DNA of 64,000 bases. It comes from Polyangiaceae bacterium (lineage in GTDB: Bacteria; Myxococcota_A; Polyangia; Polyangiales; Polyangiaceae). Below the pieces are notes generated by a model that was not told the DNA's origin, did not search any database, and worked only from the letters and a program-made list of their open reading frames with translations. This document shows, piece after piece, positions 18,012 to 26,496 of the stretch. A program made the position numbers and the translations under genes. The DNA lies in the NCBI GenBank assembly GCA_025936045.1, contig JAICUB010000022.1, positions 48,478-112,477 of the forward strand. Reading direction: 5' to 3'. Every line of letters begins with the position of its first letter. The first letter of the stretch is position 1.

Positions 18012-18242
18012 TTCTGCCGGGGAGTTGCGCGCCGGCGTCCGGACCGTTCGTCTTTTTATCGAAGCGGCGGAGCTTCACGCCACGGGCGGCCGAAACGCTC
18101 CGGGGCAAGAGTGACTTTCGCAGCCTGAGGCGGCTCTCAACGGTCCTAACGCCGGCACGACTCTCGCTTCCCCGACGCCGCCGCTTCCGCGGCCTGCACG
18201 CGAGCGAACTCGGGTGCAGCGATGGAAATGCCAGGAGGAAGC

Positions 18243-19487
18243 ATGTTGGGACAAATCCGCACGATGGTCGTCACGAGCATCGTCGCTCTCACGTTCGCCG
18301 CCGGCTGTAACAACCAGCGGCAAGAGCAGCGCCCCGAGCCGACGCCGAACACACCGCCGACGCCCGCAAATCCGGGCAATCCGAGCGGCACGAATACGAT
18401 GGATGCCGGCGCCACCAACATGAACGGACCCGTCGGTGCGCAAGGCGAGCGCGGGGCGCCCGGCGGCCCGAGCGCGTCGGCGAAGGACTGGAAGAGCAGC
18501 CTCGACAACGACATGAAGAAAGTGCTCGACGAGCTCGCGACGCTCGGCGGAAAGCCGATCGAGACGCTGACGCCCGCGGAGGCGCGCAAGCAGCCGACGC
18601 CCGCCGACGCGATGAACGCCGTGCTCAAGAAGGAAGGCAAGAGCACCACGCCCGAAGAAGTCGCCAAGGTCGAAAACCGCACGATCAAGGCCGGCAGCGC
18701 GTCGCTCCCCGTGCGCATTTATACGCCGAAGGACGCGAAGGCGCCCTACCCCGTCGTCGTTTACTTCCACGGCGGCGGCTTCGTGATCGCGAACAACGAC
18801 ACCTACGACGCGAGCGCGCGCGGCCTCGCGAACGGCGCGAAGGCCGCGGTCGTCTCGGTCGACTACCGCAAGGCGCCCGAAAACAAGTTCCCGGCGGCGC
18901 ACGACGACGCGAACGCCTCCTACGCGTGGGTGCTGAAGAACGCGGCGTCCTTCTCCGGCGATCCGAAAAACGTCGCCGTGGCGGGCGAGAGCGCGGGCGG
19001 AAACCTCGCGCTCAACGTCGCCATCAACGCGCGCGACAAAAAAGAGCAGATGCCGGTCGCCGTGCTCGCGATTTATCCGATCGCGAGCGCCGACACCGAC
19101 ACGAAGTCGTATCGCGAGTACGCGGACGCAAAGCCGCTCGATCGCAGCATGATGACGTGGTTCACGAACGAGTACTTCCGTACGCCCGCGGACGCGAAGG
19201 ATCCGCGCATCGACCTCCTGACCGCGAACCTCTCCGGCCTACCGGATACGACGATCATCAACGCCGAGCTCGACCCGCTCGCCTCCGAGGGCGAGCAACT
19301 CGAGAAGAAGCTCGATGACGCCAAGGTGAACGTGAAGCGCAAGACCTACGACGGCGTGACGCACGAGTTTTTCGGCCTCGGCGCCGTCGTCGGCAAGGCG
19401 AAGGACGCGATGGACTTCGCGACCTCACGCCTGAAGGACGCGTTCGGCAAGCGCGCGAACCAAGCCGCGATGAACACGAAGACCTAA
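18243..19487 (+). CDS. Alpha/beta hydrolase lipoprotein, HSL (hormone-sensitive lipase) family
   Basis: 414 residues from ATG 18243, which has a perfect AGGAGG five bases upstream; an ATG at 18222 lacks one. Lipobox FAAGC|NNQ near residue 22. The HSL oxyanion motif HGGGF starts at His176, the nucleophile elbow is GESAGG near 249, the acid is in DPLASEGEQL and the base in GVTHEFFGLG. An unusual feature is a short collagen-like run of five G-x-y triplets (GPVGAQGERGAPGGP, residues 62-76) in the linker. Likely a surface carboxylesterase for short acyl or aryl esters. Confidence 0.9.
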   Translation: MLGQIRTMVVTSIVALTFAAGCNNQRQEQRPEPTPNTPPTPANPGNPSGTNTMDAGATNMNGPVGAQGERGAPGGPSASAKDWKSSLDNDMKKVLDELATLGGKPIETLTPAEARKQPTPADAMNAVLKKEGKSTTPEEVAKVENRTIKAGSASLPVRIYTPKDAKAPYPVVVYFHGGGFVIANNDTYDASARGLANGAKAAVVSVDYRKAPENKFPAAHDDANASYAWVLKNAASFSGDPKNVAVAGESAGGNLALNVAINARDKKEQMPVAVLAIYPIASADTDTKSYREYADAKPLDRSMMTWFTNEYFRTPADAKDPRIDLLTANLSGLPDTTIINAELDPLASEGEQLEKKLDDAKVNVKRKTYDGVTHEFFGLGAVVGKAKDAMDFATSRLKDAFGKRANQAAMNTKT

Positions 19488-19597
19488 CCCGTCGTAGGCC
19501 GTGACTCGAGGCGATGACCAGCCCACGCCGTGCGGCATGACGACGGCGTGGGCGGCGCGCCCGACAAAATCGACCGCGAGGTAGCGCCGCGGCACCC

Positions 19598-20707
19598 TCA
19601 GTATTCGACGACGGTGCGAATCGACGTGCCGGAGTGCATGAGCTCGAAGCTCTCGTTGATGCGCGAGAGCGGGAGCTTGTGCGTGATGAGGCTGTCGATG
19701 TCGATCTTGCCGTCCATGTACCAATCGACGATTTTGGGGACGTCCGTGCGGCCGCGCGCGCCGCCGAAAGCCGTACCTTTCCAGACCCGACCCGTGACGA
19801 GCTGAAAGGGGCGCGTCGAGATTTCTCGGCCCGAGCCGGCCACGCCGATGATGACGCTGACACCCCAGCCGCGGTGGCAGCACTCGAGCGCCTGGCGCAT
19901 GAGCTCGACGTTGCCGACGCATTCGAAGCTGTAGTCCGCGCCTCCGCCCGTGAGCGCGACCAGATGCGCGACGAGGTCACCCTTGAGCTCGCCGGGATTC
20001 ACGAAGTGCGTCATGCCGAATTTGCGGCCGAGCTCGGCGCGGCGCTCGTTGATATCGACGCCGACGATGAGATCGGCGCCGGCGAGCCGCGCCCCCTGGA
20101 TCACGTTGAGGCCGATGCCGCCGAGACCGAAGACGACGACGTTCGCGCCCGGCTCGACCTTGGCCGTGTTGAGCACGGCGCCGATGCCCGTGGTGACGCC
20201 GCAGCCGATGTAGCAAATCTTGTCGAAGGGCGCGTCTTTGCGCACTTTCGCGACGGCAATCTCGGGCAGCACGGTGTGCTGCGAGAACGTGGAACAACCC
20301 ATGTAATGGTGGATTTTCGTCTTGCCGATCGAGAAGCGGCTCGTGCCGTCGGGCATCAGGCCTTTGCCCTGCGTGGCGCGGATGGCCGTGCACAGATTGG
20401 TCTTGCGGCTGAGGCAGGATTTGCAGGCGCGACATTCCGGCGTGTAGAGCGGAATCACGTGGTCGCCCTTTTCGACGCTCGTGACTCCGGGGCCCACGTC
20501 GACCACGACTCCCGCGCCTTCGTGCCCGAAGATGACGGGGAAGAGCCCTTCCGGATCGGCGCCGGAGCGCGTGAATTCGTCGGTGTGGCAGACGCCCGTC
20601 GCCTTGAGCTCGACGAGCACTTCGCCCGCCTTCGGCCCTTCGAGCTCGACGTCCTCGACGACCAAATCCTTACCGGCTTCGTAAGCGACCGCGGCTCGCG
20701 TTCTCAT
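19598..20707 (-). CDS. adhC: Class III alcohol dehydrogenase / S-(hydroxymethyl)glutathione dehydrogenase
   Basis: Zinc-dependent medium-chain dehydrogenase, 369 residues, the usual family length. Catalytic zinc ligands are in GVCHTDEF, FGHEGAG and IGCGVTTG; the structural zinc loop is CRACKSCLSRKTNLC; the NAD site is GLGGIGLNVIQGA. The ending SIRTVVEY is typical of the FrmA/AdhC type that oxidises S-hydroxymethylglutathione in formaldehyde detoxification. ATG 20707 has GGAGG 5 nt upstream. It follows the YciI gene by 18 nt on the same strand. No S-formylglutathione hydrolase or FrmR is adjacent. Confidence 0.92.
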   Translation of the reverse strand: MRTRAAVAYEAGKDLVVEDVELEGPKAGEVLVELKATGVCHTDEFTRSGADPEGLFPVIFGHEGAGVVVDVGPGVTSVEKGDHVIPLYTPECRACKSCLSRKTNLCTAIRATQGKGLMPDGTSRFSIGKTKIHHYMGCSTFSQHTVLPEIAVAKVRKDAPFDKICYIGCGVTTGIGAVLNTAKVEPGANVVVFGLGGIGLNVIQGARLAGADLIVGVDINERRAELGRKFGMTHFVNPGELKGDLVAHLVALTGGGADYSFECVGNVELMRQALECCHRGWGVSVIIGVAGSGREISTRPFQLVTGRVWKGTAFGGARGRTDVPKIVDWYMDGKIDIDSLITHKLPLSRINESFELMHSGTSIRTVVEY

Positions 20708-20725
20708 GACTTCCTCCGGGAGATG

Positions 20726-21013
20726 CTACGCGACGCGCTTCGGGATGTCTTCGGCGCGCTGGCTCGCGCGAAACTCGATGATGCGAAAATCGGCAAGGCC
20801 GCGGCTACAGAACGGATCCTCGCGAACGATGCGCTCGATTTCGTCTCGCGTTTCGCCGCGAGCGAGGATGATGCCGCCGTCACGCGGGATTTTGCGGCCG
20901 GACACCAAGAAATTCCCGGCCTCGTAGTACTTGTTCAGATAGGCGACGTGCGCCTTCATGTGCGCGTCGATCGCTTCGAGGGGGACCTTATAGACGAGCT
21001 CGATCACGAACAT
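20726..21013 (-). CDS. YciI family protein
   Basis: 95 residues, starting MFVIELVYKVPLEAIDAHM, with the internal His/Asp pattern (AHVAYLNKYYEAGNFLVSGRK, RDGGIILA) and the ferredoxin-like fold of the YCII family. These small proteins are dimeric and often fused to or operonic with redox or degradative enzymes; the precise reaction is usually unknown. Here it lies 18 nt upstream of adhC, so the two are very probably cotranscribed. The start at 21013 is the only ATG that gives the family N-terminus; no strong ribosome binding site is seen. Confidence 0.88.
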   Translation of the reverse strand: MFVIELVYKVPLEAIDAHMKAHVAYLNKYYEAGNFLVSGRKIPRDGGIILARGETRDEIERIVREDPFCSRGLADFRIIEFRASQRAEDIPKRVA

Positions 21014-21073
21014 GGCGCGAGTGTAGCGGAACGGCGCTGGCACGCGACGTGCAACTTCCGCGGACGAAGAGCC

Positions 21074-21277
21074 ATGGCATCGAAGAAGCTCAGCCCCAAA
21101 GCGCGACACCTCGCCAATCCCGCCGTGCGCGTGAAGGAGACGAACCCGCCGCGCGCCGATCAGAAGTACGAAACGGACAGCCGCGGCGTGGCGGATCAAG
21201 ACGGCAATGCGGAGCACGCGCGCAAACTCGACGCACCCGAGCGCCAGAGCTCGCGAGCCAAACTCGAACGGCGCTGA
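21074..21277 (+). CDS. Small basic hypothetical protein
   Basis: 67-residue frame beginning MASKKLSPKARHLANPAVRV and ending in KLERR, rich in Lys, Arg, Asp and Pro, with no hydrophobic segment. About three quarters of its third codon positions are G or C, in line with neighbouring real genes, and GAAGAG precedes the ATG by a few bases. It is divergent from yciI and 104 nt upstream of the cytochrome lipoprotein gene. I recognise no family; small charged cytosolic proteins of this kind are often nucleic-acid or ribosome associated, but that is only a guess. Confidence 0.5.
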   Translation: MASKKLSPKARHLANPAVRVKETNPPRADQKYETDSRGVADQDGNAEHARKLDAPERQSSRAKLERR

Positions 21278-21381
21278 TACGCGGGAACCTTCGCCGAGCT
21301 CGCGCATCAATTGAGCGAACCTCAATCGAGTCGCTTGCGTCCTAGGCGCCCGCGCGACGTCCATCCACTGCGAGGAGCAGC

Positions 21382-22878
21382 ATGGCTCATCCATTCGTGC
21401 GTTCGTTTACGAAGCTCCGTCCGAGCGCGGCAGTCGTGCTCGCCGGCACGCTGTCGCTCGCCACGTTCAACGGCTGCGGCGACGACGACACCGCGCCCGC
21501 CCCGTCCGGCGGTACCGCGGGTAGGGGCGGGTCGAGCAACAAGGGCGGAACGGCGGGCAGCGGCGGCGCGAGCGGCAAGGCCGGCACTAGCGGCAACGGC
21601 GGCGGCGGCGGCGCCGGGCAGGCGGGCAACGGCAACGCCGGTGAGGGGAACGGCGCCGGGAACGGCGCGGGCGGCGGCAGCGACAACGGCGGCGAAGCGG
21701 GCCGTGCCAGCGGCGGAACTCGAAACGCGGGCGGGAGCGGCGGAACGAGCGTGCCTGGCGGCGCTGCGGGCGAAGCGGGCGCGGGCGGCGAGCCGGGCCA
21801 CATGATCGATACGAGCTCGTTCGACGGTAAGCACGTCTTTCGTTACGACACGTTCGGCGACGAAGTCTTCTGGACGCAAACGCTGCGCATCAACGAAGCG
21901 ATCCAGGCCGCGCTCGACCCGACGACCGCGCTCGGCCTCGGCTTGAAGGTCGACGCGGACGCGCTCCCAGCCGGTATTCTCGACAGCGCGGACCTCACGG
22001 CGCCCGCGACGACGGTCGCGCTCATCGGCCTCGACGCGGTGGTCGGCGTGAAGGGCAAGGTCGACGCCCACGGGAACCTGACGAGCGTCGGCATCACGTG
22101 CGCGCTCTGCCACTCGAACGTCGACGACTCCGTCATGCACGGCATCGGGCATCGCGTGGACGGTCAACGCAACGGGGATCTCGATCCTGGCGCCATCATC
22201 GCGCTCTCGCCGGGCCTCGCGGACAATCAAGCCGCGCTCGACGTGCTGAACAGCTGGGGTCCGGGGTTCTACGACCCACGCTGGAACGAAGACGGCATCA
22301 ACCACCCGGTGGTCATCCCCTCGATTTACGGGCTTTCCGGCGTGCCCGTCGAGACGTACACGGGCGACGGGCCTGTCTCGTATTGGAACGCGTACGTCGC
22401 CGTGACGCAGATGCACGGACAGGGCGACTTCTTCGACCCGCGCATCGACGTAGCCGTGGCCTACGACAAGGATCTCGTCACGCCGAAGCTGCCCTCGCTC
22501 TTCGAGTACGAGGTGTCGCTCGCGGCGCCCACGGTTGCGACGAGCTCCTACGACTCCACCGCGGCCGCGCGTGGAGAAACGCTCTTCAACGGCGCCGCCA
22601 CCTGCGGCAGCTGCCACAGCGGCGCACACCTCACCGACGCCGGGACCAAGCTCCACGCCGCGACCGAAACGGACATGGATCCGATCACCGCCATGCGCAG
22701 CGCGACCGGCGCGTACCGCACGACGCCGCTCCGCGCCCTGCTCGCGAACGCGCCGTACTTCCACGACGGCAGCGCGGCGACCCTCGCCGACGTGGTAACG
22801 CACTACGACACCGCGCTGTCCCTCGGGCTGACGAGCGACCAGCAGGGGGACTTGGTGGAGTATTTGAAGTCGTTGTGA
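21382..22878 (+). CDS. Di-heme c-type cytochrome lipoprotein
   Basis: 498 residues with lipobox TFNGC|GDDD near residue 32, a Gly-rich linker to about residue 135 and two c-heme motifs, CALCH in the middle and CGSCH in the C-terminal third. Distal segments such as ATGAYRTTPLRALLANAPYFHDGSAATL are typical of the MauG/CcpA-like di-heme peroxidase and cytochrome c families (the Met/His ligand region after the second heme). GAGGAG is 5 nt before ATG 21382. It is predicted to act at the outer face of a membrane in electron transfer or peroxide reduction; the substrate is unknown. Confidence 0.85.
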   Translation: MAHPFVRSFTKLRPSAAVVLAGTLSLATFNGCGDDDTAPAPSGGTAGRGGSSNKGGTAGSGGASGKAGTSGNGGGGGAGQAGNGNAGEGNGAGNGAGGGSDNGGEAGRASGGTRNAGGSGGTSVPGGAAGEAGAGGEPGHMIDTSSFDGKHVFRYDTFGDEVFWTQTLRINEAIQAALDPTTALGLGLKVDADALPAGILDSADLTAPATTVALIGLDAVVGVKGKVDAHGNLTSVGITCALCHSNVDDSVMHGIGHRVDGQRNGDLDPGAIIALSPGLADNQAALDVLNSWGPGFYDPRWNEDGINHPVVIPSIYGLSGVPVETYTGDGPVSYWNAYVAVTQMHGQGDFFDPRIDVAVAYDKDLVTPKLPSLFEYEVSLAAPTVATSSYDSTAAARGETLFNGAATCGSCHSGAHLTDAGTKLHAATETDMDPITAMRSATGAYRTTPLRALLANAPYFHDGSAATLADVVTHYDTALSLGLTSDQQGDLVEYLKSL

Positions 22879-22894
22879 GCGGCGCCGGCGGTCG

Positions 22895-24082
22895 CTAGCC
22901 CTTCACGCACACGACCTGCGTGAGCTCGACGACGATCTCGACGAGGTCGCTCTGCTGTTTCATGACGCGGTCGATGTCCTTGTAGGCTTCCGGGGCTTCG
23001 TCGAGGACGCCGGCGTCCTTGCGGCATTCGACGCCGCTCGTCTGCTGCGCGAGGTCGGCGACGCTGAACGTTCTTTTGGCCTGCGTGCGGCTCATGCGAC
23101 GGCCCGCGCCGTGCGAAGCGGACTCGAACGAGAGCGGGTTGCCGAGGCCGCGCACGACGAAGGATTTGGCCCCCATCGAGCCCGGAACGATGCCGAGCTC
23201 GCCCTTGCCGGCGCGGATTGCACCCTTGCGGGTGACGAGGAGGTCCTCGCCGAAGTGGCGTTCTTCCGCGACGTAGTTGTGGTGGCAGCACACGGGTGCT
23301 TCGAAGCGCACTCGGTGAAACGAGCGCGCCACGACGCCTTGAAGGCGCTCGAGCATGACGGCGCGGTTCAGCGCGGCGTACTCCTGCGCCCAGTAGAGGT
23401 CGCGCCGGTACGCGTCGAACGCGGGCGTCCCCGCGAGAAACACGGCGAGGTCGCGATCGGGCAGCGCTTGGTTGTGGAAGAGCTTGCGCGCCCGTTCGAT
23501 GTGGACGGCCGCAAGCCGTGCGCCGATGTTACGGCTGCCCGAATGAAGCATGAGCCACACGGCGCCCGCGGTGTCGAGACACACCTCGATGAAGTGGTTG
23601 CCGCCGCCGAGCGAGCCGATTTGGCTGCCCGCGCGCCCCGCGAGCTCGTGCACGCTCGCGTCGAGGTCGCCGAAGCGGCCCATGAGCGCGCGCGCTTTGC
23701 CGGCGACGTCCGCGCTCGCCGACGACCACGCCGGCTCGCGATGCGCGTCGCGCCCGACTGGGATGGAGGCTTCGATCGCGCTCCGCAGCGCGCGCAAGTC
23801 CTCCGGTAAATCCTCGGCCGTGAGGCTCGTCTTTACCGCGGTCATACCGCAACCGATGTCGACGCCGACTGCCGCAGGCGCGACCGCACCGCGGAGCGCG
23901 ATGACGGAACCCACCGTCGCGCCGACGCCGACGTGGACGTCGGGCATGACGGCGACATGATGCGCAACCCACGGCAGGCTCGCGACGGCCTTGAGCTGGC
24001 GAATCGCTTCCGACTCGACTTCGTGCTGGGGAGCCCAGACGTGAATCGGCACGCGATCGCCGTTGATGATGGTGGAGGGCAT
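22895..24082 (-). CDS. rtcB: RNA ligase RtcB
   Basis: 395 residues, close to the usual bacterial RtcB length. Manganese and guanylation residues are all present: DIGCGM with Cys78, GGGNHFIE, LHSGSRNIG, CCHHNY and the HGAGRRMSR segment bearing the His that takes GMP. The enzyme joins 2',3'-cyclic phosphate or 3'-phosphate RNA ends to 5'-OH ends in tRNA splicing or RNA repair. The ATG at 24082 faces the LigD-type polymerase gene with only 24 nt between start codons. Neither the archease partner nor RtcA/RtcR is next to it. Confidence 0.93.
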   Translation of the reverse strand: MPSTIINGDRVPIHVWAPQHEVESEAIRQLKAVASLPWVAHHVAVMPDVHVGVGATVGSVIALRGAVAPAAVGVDIGCGMTAVKTSLTAEDLPEDLRALRSAIEASIPVGRDAHREPAWSSASADVAGKARALMGRFGDLDASVHELAGRAGSQIGSLGGGNHFIEVCLDTAGAVWLMLHSGSRNIGARLAAVHIERARKLFHNQALPDRDLAVFLAGTPAFDAYRRDLYWAQEYAALNRAVMLERLQGVVARSFHRVRFEAPVCCHHNYVAEERHFGEDLLVTRKGAIRAGKGELGIVPGSMGAKSFVVRGLGNPLSFESASHGAGRRMSRTQAKRTFSVADLAQQTSGVECRKDAGVLDEAPEAYKDIDRVMKQQSDLVEIVVELTQVVCVKG

Positions 24083-24106
24083 CCGGCCTATTGTAACCTC
24101 ACCGTC

Positions 24107-25432
24107 GTGAGCTCTCGCGACGGCTCCCGCGTCGAGGTCCTCAACGTGCTCGGACACGATGTCACGATCACGCATCCCGACAAGCCGTACTTCACGCAAG
24201 CAGCAAAGTATTCGAAGCTCGACGTCGTCCGCTATTATCTTGCCGTCGCGGAAGGGGCCGTCCGGGGCATTCGCGATCGGCCCATCGTGCTGAAGCGCTT
24301 CGTGAACGGCGCGGAGGCGCCCGCGTTTTACCAAAAGCGCGCGCCCGCGAACCTGCCGCCGTGGCTCCGTACCGTGGAGCTCGCGTTCCCGTCCGGGCGA
24401 ACGGCAGGAGAAATGGTGGTCGACGACGCGGCGGGGCTCGCGTACGTGGTGAACCTCGGCTGCATCGAGCTGCATCCGCATCCGGTGCGGGCGGGCGATC
24501 TCGAGCACCCGAACGAGCTGCGCGTCGATCTCGATCCTGGGCCGGGCGTGACGTGGGACGACGTGCGGCTCGTGACGCTCGAGGTTCGCGCGGTGCTCGA
24601 CGAGGTCGGGCTCGTTGGGTTTCCGAAGACGAGCGGCTCGCGCGGGATGCACGTGAACGTGCGCATCGAGCCGCGCTGGACGTTTCAAGAAGTGCGGCGC
24701 GCGGCCATCGCGTTGTCGCGCGCGGTGGAGCGGCGCGTGCCGAAGCTTGCCACCGCGAAGTGGTGGAAGGAAGAGCGGCACGGCGTGTTCATCGACTACA
24801 ACCAGAACGCCAAGGATCGCACGACGTGCTCCGCGTACTCGGTGCGCCCGACGCCGGACGCGCGCGTGTCCACGCCGCTCCGGTGGGACGAGGTACCGGC
24901 CTGTAATCCCGCCGATTTCACGCTCGCGACCGTGCCGGAGCGCTTTCGCGCGCTGGGTGATCCGCACGCGGACATCGACGCGCACGCGGGCTCGCTCGAA
25001 AAGCTGCTCGAGCTCGCGCACGTGGACGAAGCGTCGGGCCTCGGGGACGCACCCTGGCCCCCCCACTACCAAAAGATGCCGAACGAAGCGCCCCGGGTCG
25101 CTCCGTCCCGCGCCAAGAGCGCCGGCGCGAAAAGGCCCCGCGTTCGCATGCCGCTCGTCACGGTCGCCAACTCTCCCGACAAGCAAGCGGCGCTCGCCGG
25201 TCTCGAACGCTGGAAGGAACGCCATCCCGACGCCGCGGCGAAGCTCGCGCTCGACGACGTGCTCGTCGACGCCATGCGCGGCCGCTCGTCGACCTGGACG
25301 CGCGTGCGCGTGAACCTGCGCAACGTGCCGGAAGAGCTGCGGCCGGTCGGCGAGAAGCCCGACCCCGACGAGGATCCGACGCGAGAGTGGCGCGAGTGGG
25401 CGAAGGCTCAGCGCGCGGCGCGAAAGAGCTGA
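24107..25432 (+). CDS. LigD-type DNA polymerase/primase domain protein (NHEJ PolDom)
   Basis: 441 residues from GTG 24107; the frame is open further upstream but that part is antisense to rtcB. The archaeo-eukaryotic primase-like fold of LigD is shown by VTITHPDKPYF, the metal motif ELRVDLDPGPGVTWDDV (Asp-x-Asp), KTSGSRGMHVNVRI and FIDYNQNAKDRT. About 110 extra C-terminal residues with an Arg/Glu-rich helical pattern follow the polymerase domain. Such stand-alone PolDoms work with Ku and a separate ligase in end joining. The convergent gene 25408-26487 is just such a ligase, and the two 3' ends overlap by 25 nt. Confidence 0.9.
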   Translation: MSSRDGSRVEVLNVLGHDVTITHPDKPYFTQAAKYSKLDVVRYYLAVAEGAVRGIRDRPIVLKRFVNGAEAPAFYQKRAPANLPPWLRTVELAFPSGRTAGEMVVDDAAGLAYVVNLGCIELHPHPVRAGDLEHPNELRVDLDPGPGVTWDDVRLVTLEVRAVLDEVGLVGFPKTSGSRGMHVNVRIEPRWTFQEVRRAAIALSRAVERRVPKLATAKWWKEERHGVFIDYNQNAKDRTTCSAYSVRPTPDARVSTPLRWDEVPACNPADFTLATVPERFRALGDPHADIDAHAGSLEKLLELAHVDEASGLGDAPWPPHYQKMPNEAPRVAPSRAKSAGAKRPRVRMPLVTVANSPDKQAALAGLERWKERHPDAAAKLALDDVLVDAMRGRSSTWTRVRVNLRNVPEELRPVGEKPDPDEDPTREWREWAKAQRAARKS

Positions 25433-26487
25433 CCGAGCTCCTCGGGCGGCACGACCTCGAGCTGCGCGTAGGTACAATCCCGCGCGCGCTTGTCGGAACG
25501 CCAGCGCCGGAACTGCGCGGTATGGCGAAAGCGGGTCCCCTGCATGTGATCGTACGCCACCTCGGCGACGAGCTCGGCGCGCAGCGGCTCCCACGACAGG
25601 TCCTTGCCCTGGCTCCAGCGGCTTTGTCCGCCCGGCATGCGACCGCCGGCGTCGCCGTCTTTCGCGAACTCGGCCCATTTTTTCCAAGGGTGCTCGGCGA
25701 GCGCCTGCTCGCGATAGGGCGCGAGCAATTCCACGAGCTCGCGGCGCTTCTGGTTCGTGAAGCTCGCGCAGACGCCGACGTGCTGGAGCTCGCCTGAGTC
25801 ATCGAACAAGCCGAGCAAGAGCGAACCCACCGCCTCACCCTTGCCCTGCTTGTGCCAGCGAAAGCCCGCGACCACGCAGTCGCATTCCCGCTCGTGCTTG
25901 ACCTTGAACATGACGCGCTGATTCGGCTCGTAAACGCCGGTTTTCGGCTTCGCCATCACGCCGTCGAGGCCCGCGCCTTCGAAGCGTTTGAACCAATCGC
26001 CGGCCACGGCGCGATCGGTAGTCGCGGGGGTCACGTAAATGGGCGGAGCGAGCGGACCGACGACGGTTTCGAGCCGCGCGCGGCGTGCTTCGAACGGCTG
26101 CTCGCGCAAGTCCTCGTCACCGAACGCGAGCATGTCGAAGAACACGACGGACGACGGGATTTTCTCGGACAGCATCTTCACGCGCGAAGCGGCCGGGTGC
26201 AGGCGCATCTGCAGAGCGTTGAAGTCGAGCGCGTCGCCCTGCGCGATCACGAGCTCACCATCGAGCACGATGCGTGGCGGCAACGCCGCGAGCGCGGCGA
26301 CGAGCTCCGGGAAATAGCGATTGAGCGGCTTCTCGTCGCGGCTTTGCACGAAAATCTCGGCGCCGTCACGGAACACGAGCACGCGAAAGCCATCCCATTT
26401 GGGCTCGAAAATGAAGTCCCCCGTCGGGATGTCGCTCACGCGTTTGGCGAGCATCGGCAAGACGGGCGGATTGACCGGGAGCTCCAC
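25408..26487 (-). CDS. ATP-dependent DNA ligase (LigC/LigD ligase-domain type)
   Basis: 359 residues. Motif I FEPKWDGFR carries the adenylated Lys; motif III is SSVVFFDMLAF, motif IV DGVMAKPKTG and motif V FKVKHER, followed by the OB-fold domain ending LEVVPPEELGQLF. There is no polymerase or nuclease domain, so this is the ligase half of a split LigD system. It overlaps the PolDom gene tail to tail and lies 9 nt downstream of rlmN on the same strand. Probable role: sealing double-strand breaks in non-homologous end joining or gap repair. No Ku gene is visible in the window. Confidence 0.92.
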   Translation of the reverse strand: MELPVNPPVLPMLAKRVSDIPTGDFIFEPKWDGFRVLVFRDGAEIFVQSRDEKPLNRYFPELVAALAALPPRIVLDGELVIAQGDALDFNALQMRLHPAASRVKMLSEKIPSSVVFFDMLAFGDEDLREQPFEARRARLETVVGPLAPPIYVTPATTDRAVAGDWFKRFEGAGLDGVMAKPKTGVYEPNQRVMFKVKHERECDCVVAGFRWHKQGKGEAVGSLLLGLFDDSGELQHVGVCASFTNQKRRELVELLAPYREQALAEHPWKKWAEFAKDGDAGGRMPGGQSRWSQGKDLSWEPLRAELVAEVAYDHMQGTRFRHTAQFRRWRSDKRARDCTYAQLEVVPPEELGQLFRAAR

Positions 26488-26496
26488 GCGGCAAGC

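Noticed and set aside
22895..25687. A 930-residue minus-strand frame containing RtcB.
   Set aside because: Only the last 395 residues are RtcB; the rest is antisense to the LigD-type polymerase gene with low-complexity Arg/Ala/Gly translation.
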